Positions 40,849 through 49,720 of a DNA stretch of 64,000 bases are shown in pieces (the first letter of the stretch is position 1; each line of letters starts with the position of its first letter). The stretch lies in contig NZ_CP011253.3 in the NCBI RefSeq assembly GCF_000972785.3, forward strand, positions 1,426,001 through 1,490,000, in the 5' to 3' direction. This stretch comes from Pandoraea oxalativorans. Its GTDB lineage: Bacteria > Pseudomonadota > Gammaproteobacteria > Burkholderiales > Burkholderiaceae. The notes beneath the pieces are model-generated. The model had not been told where the DNA came from, did no database searches, and was given only the letters and a program-made list of their open reading frames with translations. The position numbers were made by a program, and so were the translations under genes.

Positions 40849-41751
40849 ATGGGGGCGACCAGCGCGCTGCAACCCCTGCGGCCAGCGGACGGCGACACGG
40901 GCCTTGCGTCGTTCCCGGCACCCGGAGACGCCAACGTTGCCCCGATCCCCGACGACATCCCTGGCGAGCGTGTTCTTGAAGTGCGCGCGCTCGATATCGA
41001 GTTTCGTACGCGTGGCCGCCACGTCGCGGGTGTGAACGACATATCGTTCGATGTCTATGACGCCGACCGCCTCGTGCTTCTCGGGCCGTCGGGCTGTGGC
41101 AAATCGACGTTGCTCAAGGCCATCGGCGGTTTCGTCAGGCCGACGCGCGGTGAGATCGTGCTGGACGGGCGATCCGTCGCCAAGCCGGGCATCGACCGGA
41201 TGGTGGTCTTTCAGGAGTTCGACCAACTCGCGCCGTGGAAGACGGTGGCGCAGAACGTGATGTTTCCGTTGCGCGTCGGCAAAGGGCTTTCGCGTCGCGA
41301 AGCGCGCGAGCTTGCCCTCGATACTTTGGACAAAGTCGGACTCTCCCGATTTGCCGACGCATTTCCGCACACGCTCTCAGGCGGGATGAAGCAGCGCGTC
41401 GCGATTGCTCGCGCATTGGCGGTGCGACCACGCGTGTTGCTCATGGACGAACCTTTCGCCGCCCTCGACGCGCTAACCCGTACACGCATGCAGGAAGAGC
41501 TACTGCGCTTGTGGGAAGACACGCGTGTCACGCTCCTGTTCGTGACGCATTCGATAGAAGAAGCGCTTGTCGTCGGCACCCGGATCGTGCTGCTCGACGG
41601 TCAGCCGGGCCGTCTGCGTGCCGAACTCGACGCCGGAACGTTCGGGCTCGACGAGGTGGCATCTCCCGACTTCCGGCGTGCGAGTGCACGTATTCACGAT
41701 CTGCTCTTCGGCGAACAATCGCCGTCACGAAGCACGGGAGAGACGGCATGA
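40849..41751 (+). CDS. ABC ATPase, SsuB/TauB type
   Basis: A 300-aa ATPase with Walker A LLGPSGCGKSTLLKA, signature LSGGMKQRVAIARAL and Walker B VLLMDEPFAALD. About 40 residues before the ATPase core are extra and look disordered. The ATG begins one base after the binding-protein stop. The stop overlaps the permease start (ATGA). Confidence 0.92.
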   Translation: MGATSALQPLRPADGDTGLASFPAPGDANVAPIPDDIPGERVLEVRALDIEFRTRGRHVAGVNDISFDVYDADRLVLLGPSGCGKSTLLKAIGGFVRPTRGEIVLDGRSVAKPGIDRMVVFQEFDQLAPWKTVAQNVMFPLRVGKGLSRREARELALDTLDKVGLSRFADAFPHTLSGGMKQRVAIARALAVRPRVLLMDEPFAALDALTRTRMQEELLRLWEDTRVTLLFVTHSIEEALVVGTRIVLLDGQPGRLRAELDAGTFGLDEVASPDFRRASARIHDLLFGEQSPSRSTGETA

Positions 41752-42680
41752 GCTCGCTTTTGCCCAAGACAGTCGCAATTCGCGCGCCGCGCCGTCCCGA
41801 ACGCATTTTCCCGAGGAGGCCACGTGCGTCCGACGAAGAGCGCGCACGCGCGGCGGAGTCGCCGATTGACGGCAACGACGCAGGGGACAGGCAGGTGCGT
41901 TGGCGGGCGGTGAGTACGAGCGTCTGGCGAAAGCTGATCATCGGTGTCGTGTTGCTCGTGTTGTGGGAAATCGCGGCCCGATGGGTCGACAACGATCTCC
42001 TGCTGCCGGGCGCCAGTGCCACCGCGCGGGCGTGGTGGGAGAGTGCGGCAAGCGGGGAGCTGTTCGCACGCACAGGCACGTCGCTCTGGATGTTGCTGCG
42101 AGGTTACGGCCTCGGTGTGCTATGCGCATTCGCCCTGACGTCGCTGGCCATGTCGAGCGCGGTCGGGCGGGATCTGCTCTCGTTGCTGACGGGCATGTTC
42201 AACCCGCTGCCCTCGATTGCATTGCTGCCGCTGGCGCTGCTTTGGTTCGGGCTCGGCACGGGCAGCCTGCTGTTCGTGCTGGTGCATGCCGTGCTGTGGC
42301 CCCTGTCGTTGAGCATCTATACGGGGTTCGAATCGGTTTCGCCGACACTGCGCATGATCGGACGAAACTACGGACTGTCGGGATTGCGGCAGGTCGCCTG
42401 GATTCTGACGCCCGCTGCGCTGCCGTCGGTACTCTCCGGGCTGCGTGTGGGCTGGGCCTTTGCATGGCGTACGCTGATCGCCGCCGAACTCGTTTTCGGG
42501 GCGAACACGGGCGCAGGCGGACTGGGCTGGTACATCTATCAGAACCGCAACGAGCTATACACCGACCGCGTATTCGCCGGTCTGCTGACGGTCATCCTGA
42601 TCGGCCTGCTCGTGGAGCACCTCGTCTTCGATACGCTCGCCCGCTGGACGGTGCGGCGCTGGGGGATGCAAAGCGCGTGA
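41748..42680 (+). CDS. ABC permease, SsuC/TauC type
   Basis: A 310-aa permease. An Arg/Ala-rich cytoplasmic leader of about 60 residues precedes six helices; the EAA-like loop is IGRNYGLSGLRQVAWILTPA. The ATG at 41748 has GGGAGA upstream and overlaps the ATPase stop. It completes the importer. The gene is convergent with the small membrane peptide gene at 42739. Confidence 0.9.
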   Translation: MSSLLPKTVAIRAPRRPERIFPRRPRASDEERARAAESPIDGNDAGDRQVRWRAVSTSVWRKLIIGVVLLVLWEIAARWVDNDLLLPGASATARAWWESAASGELFARTGTSLWMLLRGYGLGVLCAFALTSLAMSSAVGRDLLSLLTGMFNPLPSIALLPLALLWFGLGTGSLLFVLVHAVLWPLSLSIYTGFESVSPTLRMIGRNYGLSGLRQVAWILTPAALPSVLSGLRVGWAFAWRTLIAAELVFGANTGAGGLGWYIYQNRNELYTDRVFAGLLTVILIGLLVEHLVFDTLARWTVRRWGMQSA

Positions 42681-42738
42681 GGGCGAGGCAGACGCTATTC
42701 GTCCGGGGAACCGGGTCAATTTGGCCATGCCGGGGTCG

Positions 42739-42858
42739 TCAGCCAAACAGAGGCCAATGGCGAACGAGCACTGCCAGACCCAATGCCAACGTGGAAACCA
42801 TTGCGCAGACGAGCGTCAGCCCCAGCAGATGCGCCATCGCGTATCGAAGCGGGTTCAT
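42739..42858 (-). CDS. 39-aa single-helix membrane peptide coupled to DUF4865 gene
   Basis: The peptide begins MNPLRYAMAHLLGLTLVCAM and ends in RHWPLFG. It is one hydrophobic helix with a basic N-terminus, so it is probably an inner-membrane microprotein. Its ATG overlaps the stop codon of the DUF4865 gene as ATGA, the same coupling seen throughout the window's real operons, which is the main argument that it is translated. Its function is unknown. It could be a partner or regulator of the DUF4865 protein or of the neighbouring transporter. Confidence 0.65.
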   Translation of the reverse strand: MNPLRYAMAHLLGLTLVCAMVSTLALGLAVLVRHWPLFG

Positions 42859-43439
42859 GACGACCGTCCCTCCGCAAGCGTGTGTAGCAGGGGACTGGAC
42901 AAGTGCACCGCTTCGTACGCGATCGCATCGTCGCTGGGTCGTGCGTCGAGGGACTCGGCCAGCACATATCGCGAGACGCGCCAGTTCAGTGTGTCCAACG
43001 CCGTCACAGACGCGACTAGCCCCGGCCGGACCGCCGTCGTCGCATGGCGCGCCACTTCACGAAGGAAGGCCTGACCCAGATCGGCGTCCCGCATGATGTC
43101 CACCGCCTCCTCGAAGACAAACCGTGTCTGCTGCGCGTGGCCTCTGCGCGCATCGAGGACCACGCGGGTCTCGATGGCGGCCCGGCCAAAGCTGGCGGTC
43201 ACGTTGCGGTAGCGATCGGCCAGCAGGAAGTCGGCGAAAGCTTGATCCGACCGCCATAGATAGAGCGACGAATAGCTGTTCTCCGTCGCGCCGTACTTGC
43301 CCGCTTCGCGCAGCAGGAAGCCCTTGAAATACAAGTCGGGCGCAGCGTCCCACAAGGCGCCGCGCGTCTTGCCGCGCGCGCGGATGGCGTTCAGGTCATA
43401 GTCGGCAGGCAGGCGGTGCAGATAGTGGGCGGTCAGCAT
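42855..43439 (-). CDS. DUF4865 family protein
   Basis: A 194-aa protein with the family N-terminus MLTAHYLHRLPADYDLNAIR, then APDLYFKGFLLREAG and NSYSSLYLWRSDQAFADFL. The start at 43439 is the usual family start; ATG 43475 adds 12 hydrophobic residues. The family resembles small ferredoxin-like-fold (monooxygenase/YbhH-like) proteins, but no activity is known to me. It is divergent from a LysR gene, the likely regulator, and coupled to a 39-aa membrane peptide downstream. Confidence 0.82.
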   Translation of the reverse strand: MLTAHYLHRLPADYDLNAIRARGKTRGALWDAAPDLYFKGFLLREAGKYGATENSYSSLYLWRSDQAFADFLLADRYRNVTASFGRAAIETRVVLDARRGHAQQTRFVFEEAVDIMRDADLGQAFLREVARHATTAVRPGLVASVTALDTLNWRVSRYVLAESLDARPSDDAIAYEAVHLSSPLLHTLAEGRSS

Positions 43440-43483
43440 GAGGAACCCGAAAAAGGGAAGTAGAGTGCTCACCATAGCGAAAA

Positions 43484-43526
43484 GCGATTCATTGAAAAAT
43501 AGAATGATTTATATTTCAGTGATCGC
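43484..43526. promoter_or_regulatory. Imperfect inverted repeat in LysR/DUF4865 divergent region
   Basis: GCGATTCATTGAAA at 43484-43497 and TTTCAGTGATCGC at 43514-43526 are near-perfect inverse copies about 16 bases apart. The dyad is AT-rich and placed between divergent promoters, as LysR operators usually are. Confidence 0.5.
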
Positions 43527-43534
43527 GTTTCGAA

Positions 43535-44401
43535 ATGACTGATCCGATGAAATCCCTCGACATCGAAGCCGTGCAAGCCTTCGTCCTGACGGCGGATTTG
43601 CAAAGCTTCACCCGTGCGGCCGAAGTGCTCGACACGACCCAATCGGCCGTCAGCGTGAAGATCAAGCGTCTGGAAGAGGCGCTGGGACGCAAGTTACTGG
43701 AGCGCACGCCAAGACGTGTCCGGCTGTCTTCGGACGGCAGTGTGTTCCTTGACGGCGCGCGCATGCTGGTCGCCGCGCATCAGGGGGCGATGGAGGTATT
43801 CGCGCCCAAACAGCGACGGATGCTGTTGGGCATTAGCCACCACATCGTGGGTGCCGAGCTGCCGCAACTATTGCGGCACGTTGGCCGGGCCGACGCGGGC
43901 CTGACGCTCGACATCCGTGTGGCCGCATCGCGCGAATTGCTGGCCGCGTTCGACGATGGCGACATCGACGTCGCGATTGTCCTGCGCCACGACAGCCGTC
44001 GTCTGGACGGCAAAGTGATCTTGCAGGAGCGCTTTGGCTGGTTCGGGGCACCGGATTTCGAGCACCGGGCCGGTGAGCCGATCCGTATCGCGACGCAGCC
44101 GCAGCCGTGCAGCGTTCGCGCGATGGCGCTCAGGTCGCTCGATGCGTCGGGTATTGCCTGGACGGAGGCATTCGTCGGCGGTGGCGTGAACACCATCGGC
44201 GCGGCGGTGTCGGCCGGTCTGGGTGTCGCAGCGCTGGGCCGACGGGTAGCGCCGCGTGGCACGGTGGACATGGCGGCGCGTCTGGGACTGCCTGCGTTGC
44301 CCGACCGAGACGTTGTGTTGTACACACATCTGAGAGACCAACAATCGAGAGCCGCCATTCAATCGCTGACGACGGCGCTCCGATCCACCGTCGGTCGTTA
44401 G
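43535..44401 (+). CDS. LysR-family regulator
   Basis: A 288-aa regulator. The HTH is VQAFVLTADLQSFTRAAEVL followed by QSAVSVKIKRLEEALGRKLL; the effector domain includes LLGISHHIVGAELPQLLRHV. The ATG at 43535 or 43547 could be used. It is divergent from the DUF4865 gene. Its target could also include the SsuABC-type genes to the left or the sulfur region to the right. Confidence 0.9.
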   Translation: MTDPMKSLDIEAVQAFVLTADLQSFTRAAEVLDTTQSAVSVKIKRLEEALGRKLLERTPRRVRLSSDGSVFLDGARMLVAAHQGAMEVFAPKQRRMLLGISHHIVGAELPQLLRHVGRADAGLTLDIRVAASRELLAAFDDGDIDVAIVLRHDSRRLDGKVILQERFGWFGAPDFEHRAGEPIRIATQPQPCSVRAMALRSLDASGIAWTEAFVGGGVNTIGAAVSAGLGVAALGRRVAPRGTVDMAARLGLPALPDRDVVLYTHLRDQQSRAAIQSLTTALRSTVGR

Positions 44402-44767
44402 TCACGCTCACACCAGCCACTACCGGCAAAGTGCATTTCGATTTCTCCGTCGCAGCGATGGCCTTGTCAGGATCAATTAGGACTCCCCGCGCGATGCGCT
44501 AACGTTCTCGCGCGGGGAATTCCCGGACATAGCGGGGCGGGCACCGCCTTGCCGTCGGGCGAATCCGGGTAGCGAATTAACTTTCGTTGTATTACATTCG
44601 GTTTCCGATGCATCGGGTGGATACGTTGCATCGCCCCAGCGCTCAATCAATTCAAATCGAACGGCATCTCAGAGCACTGGTGTTCAATAACTGCCGTCCT
44701 GCGGGGGGAACGGCCGAATCTTCTCGGTCGCCGGTCGCCATGCACGGCCCAATACGAGAGGATATTT
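44402..44767. other. Intergenic region between LysR and autotransporter genes
   Basis: This holds repeat copy A and its stem-loop (listed separately) and an AT-richer stretch at 44575-44610 (ACTTTCGTTGTATTACATTC) that is the best candidate promoter region for the autotransporter. No gene was found in it. Confidence 0.4.
44428..44517 (+). repeat. Dispersed intergenic repeat, copy A, with stem-loop
   Basis: Bases 44428-44511 match 48546-48633. A first block of about 46 bases (AAAGTGCATTTCGAT...) differs at about 4 positions, and a second block (TCCCCGCGCGATGC...CTAACGT...) at about 3 of 28; the middle differs. Copy A also forms a perfect 10-bp hairpin, CCCCGCGCGA at 44485-44494 with TCGCGCGGGG at 44508-44517. 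The hairpin could terminate the LysR transcript, though no T-tract follows. Confidence 0.75.
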
Positions 44768-47700
44768 GTGGTCTCACGCAAACTCAGGCGAGCTTCGCGC
44801 CGTGCCCAAAAGGCGCAGTTCCCATCGACCATAGCGTCGGCAACGCCTGGCATGCACGACGTGTCTGCGTCGTTGGCCAGACGTCCTTTGGGTATGCGAA
44901 TGGTTCGGACGGCTGGCAGTGCGGCGGTCGCATTGGCGCTCGCCGGGACCACGCCCGCGCTATGGGCTGCCGGGGCATGCAGCACCGGTGACATTCGCGG
45001 CTGCGGCGCACCGGGAGGCGATGGCGCCTCGGTGCGAGGCGGGGCAGGCGGCGTGGGCAATGGCCAGGGCGGCGGTTCGAGCACGCTGGATGCCAACGGC
45101 GTGACGGTGTTGGTTCCCGGCGCCTGGGGACTACAGGGGACAGGCGGTACTGGCGCGTCCGGCGATGGTGGTCCGGCGTCGCCGGGGTCCCCGGCAACTG
45201 TCATCTTCTCCGACGGCATATCGATCAATCTCCCGACGAGCGGGCTCGACGGCAGCACCGGCCCCGACGGCACCAACTTCGCCACCGGCGGCAACGGCGG
45301 AAACACCGGTCTCTACTATGCTGGCCGCGACATCTACGTGACGGCGACGATCATCGGCGGTGCAGGTGGCCAGGGGGGCAACGCCGTCGGTGGCGTAGGC
45401 AATGGCGGCGGTGGTGGTGGCGGCGGGGCGGGGATGATGGCTTTCGCGGGATCGGCGTCGATCAACAATTCGGGGACGATTACCGGAGGGGCTGGCGGTG
45501 TCGGCGGTTCCGGGGCCTTTAGCGGTGGCGGGGGCGGTGGCGGCGACGGGTTGCTCGTACTCGGCGGACGCGACAGCATCACAAACATCGGTACGATCAC
45601 GGGCGGTGTCGGAGGCAGCGCCGGTACCGCGACTGTCACTGCCGGCACGGGGGGCAGTGGCGGCATCGGCGTCAATCTCGCGGGTACAGGCAACACGCTC
45701 GCCAACCTGGGAACCATCTCGGGCGGCGCCGGTTTGACCGGCGGTGTCGGCGTACGTACGCGCGGGAACGACGCCATCGTCAATAATGGCGTCATCATGG
45801 GCGGGATGAATAACGGTGGCACGACGCGCGCCGCGGCCATCGAGTTCGGTGGCCTGAACAACGCGCTGACACTGCTATCCGGCTCGCTGATGCTCGGCGA
45901 TCTGCTATTCGACGCAGGCGCGAGTGCCACCATCGGCGCTCTCAATTCCGGGCTGACGCTGAACAATGCCATCGTTCTGAGTGACGACACGTCGAACGTG
46001 ATTTTCTCGACCGCAACATCCGGTTTGACGGTATCCGGCGTTGTGTCGGGCGCAGGCAAACTGACGCTCGGTGGCATCAACTCGAATGCCCTGACGGTGA
46101 CGTCGGTCAATACGTACACCGGCGCGACGACGATCGACAGCGGCACGTTAGCCCTGTCAGGCAACGCAAGCATTGCGGCATCTTCAGGGGTGACGGTGAC
46201 CGGTGTGGGCGGCGTGGGCGGCGTGTTCGATATTTCGGGCGTGACGGCTGGCACATCGATCAAAGCGCTTTCCGGCGGCGGCGCCGTGCGACTCGGCGGC
46301 CAGACGCTCTCGCTCACCAACGCGGCCTCGGCATTCGATGGCGTCATCGACGGCACCGGTGGCGTACACCTGGTCGGCGGCACGCAGACGCTCACCGGCG
46401 TGAATACCTACTCCGGCGCGACGACCATCGATAACGGCGCGGTGTTGACCCTGACCGGCAGCGGAAGTGTTGCGTCGTCGAGCGGGGTGGCGAATAACGG
46501 CACCCTCGACATTTCCGCAACAACGAATGGCGCCTCACTCACGGCCCTCACAGGACTCGGGACGGTCTCGCTCGGGGGGCGCACGCTGACGCTGACGCAG
46601 GCGACGGGCGTCTTCTCGGGCACGATCGCCGGTACCGGGGGCCTGACGCTGAACGGCGGCACGCAGACGCTCGCGGGTGCGAACACCTACACCGGTGCGA
46701 CGACAATCAATGGGGGCACGCTCACGCTTATCGCTGGCGGACGGTTGTCGTCGGCGACCACAGTGACGCTGGTCGGCAGTGGCGCTACGTTCGATGCCTC
46801 CGCCGCAGGCGCGCTCACCGTCTCGGGCTTGTCAGGTGATGCGGGCACGCGCTTCGCCGTTGGCACGAGCACGCTGACGGTCGATGCTGCGAGCGACGCC
46901 ACCTATGCCGGTGACCTCACGGGCAGTGGGAGTTTCGTCAAACAAGGCACCGGCATGCTGGTGCTCGATGGGACAAGTATCGCTTTTACCGGCACGACCA
47001 CGGTTGCGGGGGGCACGCTCGAGATCGGCGACGCCGCGCACGAGCGCGCGGTGCAGGGCGGCGACGTCTCGGTCGGTTCGCAGGGCACATTGCGCGGGCA
47101 CGGCACGATCCTCGGCAGTGTGACCAATGGCGGCATCGTGGCGCCGGGCGGGTCCATCGGTACGTTGAGCGTCGCCGGAAACTACACGCAAGCGTCGAAC
47201 GCTACGCTGGCGATCGAGGTCAGCCCAACGGCGGCGTCGTTGCTCAAGGTGTCGGGCAGCGCGACATTGAACGGCGTGCTGGCGATTACCTATGACCCGG
47301 GCACCTATCGGTCGACGCGGTACACCGTGCTGAGCGCGGCTAACGGTGTAAGCGGGCGATTTTCCTCGGTAACCGAAGCGGTGTCGGCCGGTGCCGATCT
47401 TGGCAATCTGCGCTCCGCCGTGAGCTACGGCGCAAACGACGTGACGCTCGCGCTCAACGATCCGGCATCTGGCGAGCCGGGCGCTTCCGATCCGTCGGGG
47501 GCCGTGGTCGTTGCGCCGAAGAACACGAGCGTTTTCACTGCCCTGGGCACGGCAGCGGTGATGAACGCCCAGTCAACGACGGCAGCGGTACTCGACCAGG
47601 CCACGAGGCGGTCCGTCGGGACGGGGCTGTCGACTGGCGATGTAGCCGCTGACGGCCCCACGGTCTGGGCGAGCGCCACAGGACTTCACGGGCGTTTGTC

Positions 47701-48469
47701 GGGTACAGACGGTCAGCCTGGGTTTCAGGAAAACCGCTACGGCTTCCTCGCAGGCGCGCACAAGCGCATGGGGGACAACACCGTCGGGTTGGCAGGCGGT
47801 TATTCCCACGCCGATCTCTCCGAGGCTGGCACGGCGAACTCAGGCACGATCGACACCCTGCGGCTGGCCGCCTATGCAAGTCGCGAGATCGGTCCGGTCG
47901 ATGTTGCGGCATCGGTAGGTTACGGCCTGGATTTCATGTCACAGAAGCGTCCGTTCGCGGGCATCGGCACGGCGCAAGGCGATCATATCGGACAGGAGTT
48001 CACGGCAGCAGCACAGGCGAGCGCGCCGTTGTCGGTCGCCGGGGTGGCGGTCACGCCGCGTATCGGCTTGCGCTACGCCTACTTCCACGCCAACGGCTTC
48101 GACGAAAGCGGGGCGGGCGGGCAGAATCTGCGTGTTGGGACAGACAATGCGCGCAGCCTTCAGCCGTTCGTGGGCGTAACGTTCGACAAGGCGTTCGGCG
48201 AGGCGTGGCGACCGATGCATGTGCAGTTTCGCGCAGCCTATGCCCACGAATTGCTCGATGCCGGACGGGCCATCACCGTGGCCTCGCAGGACGGCACGAT
48301 TTTCGTGGCCCCCGGCACGCGCCTGGCGCGCGGCTATCTGACGCTTGGCGCGAGCTTTGGCGTGACGCTCGCGAAGCATCTGGACGTCTCGCTCGCCTAC
48401 GATGCGCTCGTCAACACCGCCCGCGCATCGGCGCAGGCGGGCAGCCTGAAGGTGAGCTACCGGTTCTGA
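44768..48469 (+). CDS. Large autotransporter with Gly-rich passenger
   Basis: A 1233-aa type V secreted surface protein. A long leader with a basic N-region ends in a signal peptide, VALALAGTTPALWAAG. The passenger starts with a very Gly-rich segment (about residues 75-340) with repeats such as NSGTITGGAGG, NIGTITGGVGG and NLGTISGGAG. Passenger-associated repeats follow: YTGATTIDSGTLAL, YSGATTIDNGAVLTL, YTGATTINGGTLTL, FTGTTTVAGGTLEI. The C-terminal barrel (about 965-1233) ends in VSYRF, a canonical BAM signal. The GTG at 44768 is assumed; an ATG at 44900 is also possible. It is probably an adhesin or biofilm factor. Confidence 0.88.
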   Translation: MVSRKLRRASRRAQKAQFPSTIASATPGMHDVSASLARRPLGMRMVRTAGSAAVALALAGTTPALWAAGACSTGDIRGCGAPGGDGASVRGGAGGVGNGQGGGSSTLDANGVTVLVPGAWGLQGTGGTGASGDGGPASPGSPATVIFSDGISINLPTSGLDGSTGPDGTNFATGGNGGNTGLYYAGRDIYVTATIIGGAGGQGGNAVGGVGNGGGGGGGGAGMMAFAGSASINNSGTITGGAGGVGGSGAFSGGGGGGGDGLLVLGGRDSITNIGTITGGVGGSAGTATVTAGTGGSGGIGVNLAGTGNTLANLGTISGGAGLTGGVGVRTRGNDAIVNNGVIMGGMNNGGTTRAAAIEFGGLNNALTLLSGSLMLGDLLFDAGASATIGALNSGLTLNNAIVLSDDTSNVIFSTATSGLTVSGVVSGAGKLTLGGINSNALTVTSVNTYTGATTIDSGTLALSGNASIAASSGVTVTGVGGVGGVFDISGVTAGTSIKALSGGGAVRLGGQTLSLTNAASAFDGVIDGTGGVHLVGGTQTLTGVNTYSGATTIDNGAVLTLTGSGSVASSSGVANNGTLDISATTNGASLTALTGLGTVSLGGRTLTLTQATGVFSGTIAGTGGLTLNGGTQTLAGANTYTGATTINGGTLTLIAGGRLSSATTVTLVGSGATFDASAAGALTVSGLSGDAGTRFAVGTSTLTVDAASDATYAGDLTGSGSFVKQGTGMLVLDGTSIAFTGTTTVAGGTLEIGDAAHERAVQGGDVSVGSQGTLRGHGTILGSVTNGGIVAPGGSIGTLSVAGNYTQASNATLAIEVSPTAASLLKVSGSATLNGVLAITYDPGTYRSTRYTVLSAANGVSGRFSSVTEAVSAGADLGNLRSAVSYGANDVTLALNDPASGEPGASDPSGAVVVAPKNTSVFTALGTAAVMNAQSTTAAVLDQATRRSVGTGLSTGDVAADGPTVWASATGLHGRLSGTDGQPGFQENRYGFLAGAHKRMGDNTVGLAGGYSHADLSEAGTANSGTIDTLRLAAYASREIGPVDVAASVGYGLDFMSQKRPFAGIGTAQGDHIGQEFTAAAQASAPLSVAGVAVTPRIGLRYAYFHANGFDESGAGGQNLRVGTDNARSLQPFVGVTFDKAFGEAWRPMHVQFRAAYAHELLDAGRAITVASQDGTIFVAPGTRLARGYLTLGASFGVTLAKHLDVSLAYDALVNTARASAQAGSLKVSYRF

Positions 48470-48480
48470 TCTAAATCGGC

Positions 48481-48520
48481 GTGGTTCTGAGTGGTTCGGC
48501 GTGGTTCGGCGCGGTGTCGC
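48481..48520. repeat. 10-bp tandem repeat GTGGTTCGGC
   Basis: Three copies of GTGGTTCNGN with an exact 10-base period (48481-48510) and a degenerate fourth lie just after the autotransporter stop. This is a short simple repeat of unknown role. Confidence 0.6.
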
Positions 48521-48545
48521 GCGTCAGGAAGCGGGCCTCGCCGAT

Positions 48546-48633
48546 AAAGTGCATTTCGATATCTCCGTCGCAGCGATGGGCATATCAGGATTGGTTGGTT
48601 GGGATTCCCCGCGCGATGCACTAACGTCATCGC
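48546..48633 (+). repeat. Dispersed intergenic repeat, copy B
   Basis: This is the partner of 44428-44511, on the same strand. It lies directly upstream of the TauA-like gene and ends 34 bases before its ATG, so it covers that gene's likely promoter region. The hairpin of copy A is not conserved here because the right arm differs. Confidence 0.75.
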
Positions 48634-48667
48634 ACGCTGTATTTTCAGCAACACGGGGAATCCGAAA

Positions 48668-49690
48668 ATGAAAACGAGCATTTTGAAGCGCTGGCTGGTC
48701 GTCGCCTTGTCGGCGATTGCCACGCTGGGCACGGGCGCTGCACATTCGCAGGAATTGCCTGCTGAAGTTCGTCTCGCATGGGCCGGTGCGCCCCGAGTCT
48801 GGGTGCTTGCGCGCGCCGACAAATCGTTCGACAAGGCATTTGGCGTGCCCGTGCGCTGGGTGCAATTCGCCAGCGGCGCCGACGTCATCTCGCTGTTCGC
48901 CGCGAACGCCATCGATATCGCACGCTTCGGTTCCAGCCCGGCGGTGGCCGGCATCACGCAGCGCCTGCCCATCGAGGTCATCGGCATTCCGGAAGTGATC
49001 GCCACGAGCGAGCGGCTCACGGTGCGCCAGAACATTGCGAGCCTGAAGGACATCGAAGGCAAGACGATTGCCTATCCGCCGAACTCGACGGCGCAGTATG
49101 CGCTGGAAGCGGCCATCAAGGTCTACAAGCTCGATCGCTCGAAGATCAAACTCGTACCGCTCAGTCCGAATGAGATCGTCGCTGCGTGGAAACGTGGGGA
49201 CATCGACGGCGCCTACGCATGGGACCCGGCCAGCCAGCAACTGACGGCCAACGGCGGACATGAAATCTTCTTCACGAAAGATCTGCAAAAAGACGGCTAC
49301 CTGATCTACAACAACTTCGTCGTGCGCAAGGCGTTTGCCGAAAAGTATCCGCAGATCGTGACCGCGTTCCTTAAGACCTATCAGCAGAAGGTCGACGAGT
49401 ATCAGAAAGATCCGGAAGCCGCTGCGCAAATCATCTCGAAGAACATCGAGCAGCCGATCGAGTCCGTGCGCCGTACGCTCGCGGGGCTGACCTACCCCTC
49501 GGTCAAGGAGCAGGTGTCCGCCGCTTATCTCGGTAATGGCGCGTCGACGCGCGGCTAGGGGATCGATCGGGCGATGGTCGATACGGCCAAATTCCTTGCC
49601 GGTGCCGGCCAGTTGCGCGCGGACACGATTCCCGCCACGTACTCGAACAATATCGATTCGAGCTTCCTCGCGCGTGCGTCTGCCCAGTAG
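48668..49690 (+). pseudogene. TauA-like sulfonate/taurine binding protein with in-frame amber stop
   Basis: The gene starts with a signal peptide (MKTSILKRWLVVALSAIATL...) and encodes a TauA-type binding protein (AGAPRVWVLARADKSFDKAFG; YAWDPASQQLTANGG). Codon 297 is TAG at 49556-49558. The same frame then continues for 43 codons with the expected TauA C-terminal helix (IDRAMVDTAKFLAGAGQLRA) to TAG at 49688-49690, 30 bases before the permease. A single-base nonsense change in a formerly 340-aa protein is the simplest reading. The 296-aa product may be non-functional; a base-call error is also possible. Confidence 0.85.
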
Positions 49691-49720
49691 CGCGCACCGA
49701 TACGCTTCACCGACTTTCGT

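Noticed and set aside
45334..46395. 353-codon minus-strand frame rich in Pro/Val/Thr
   Set aside because: It is the complement of the Gly/Thr-rich autotransporter passenger and mirrors its repeats.
48481..48667. Sigma-54 promoter upstream of the TauA-like gene
   Set aside because: GG and GC dinucleotides occur, but no pair has the required 10-base spacing within a consensus context.
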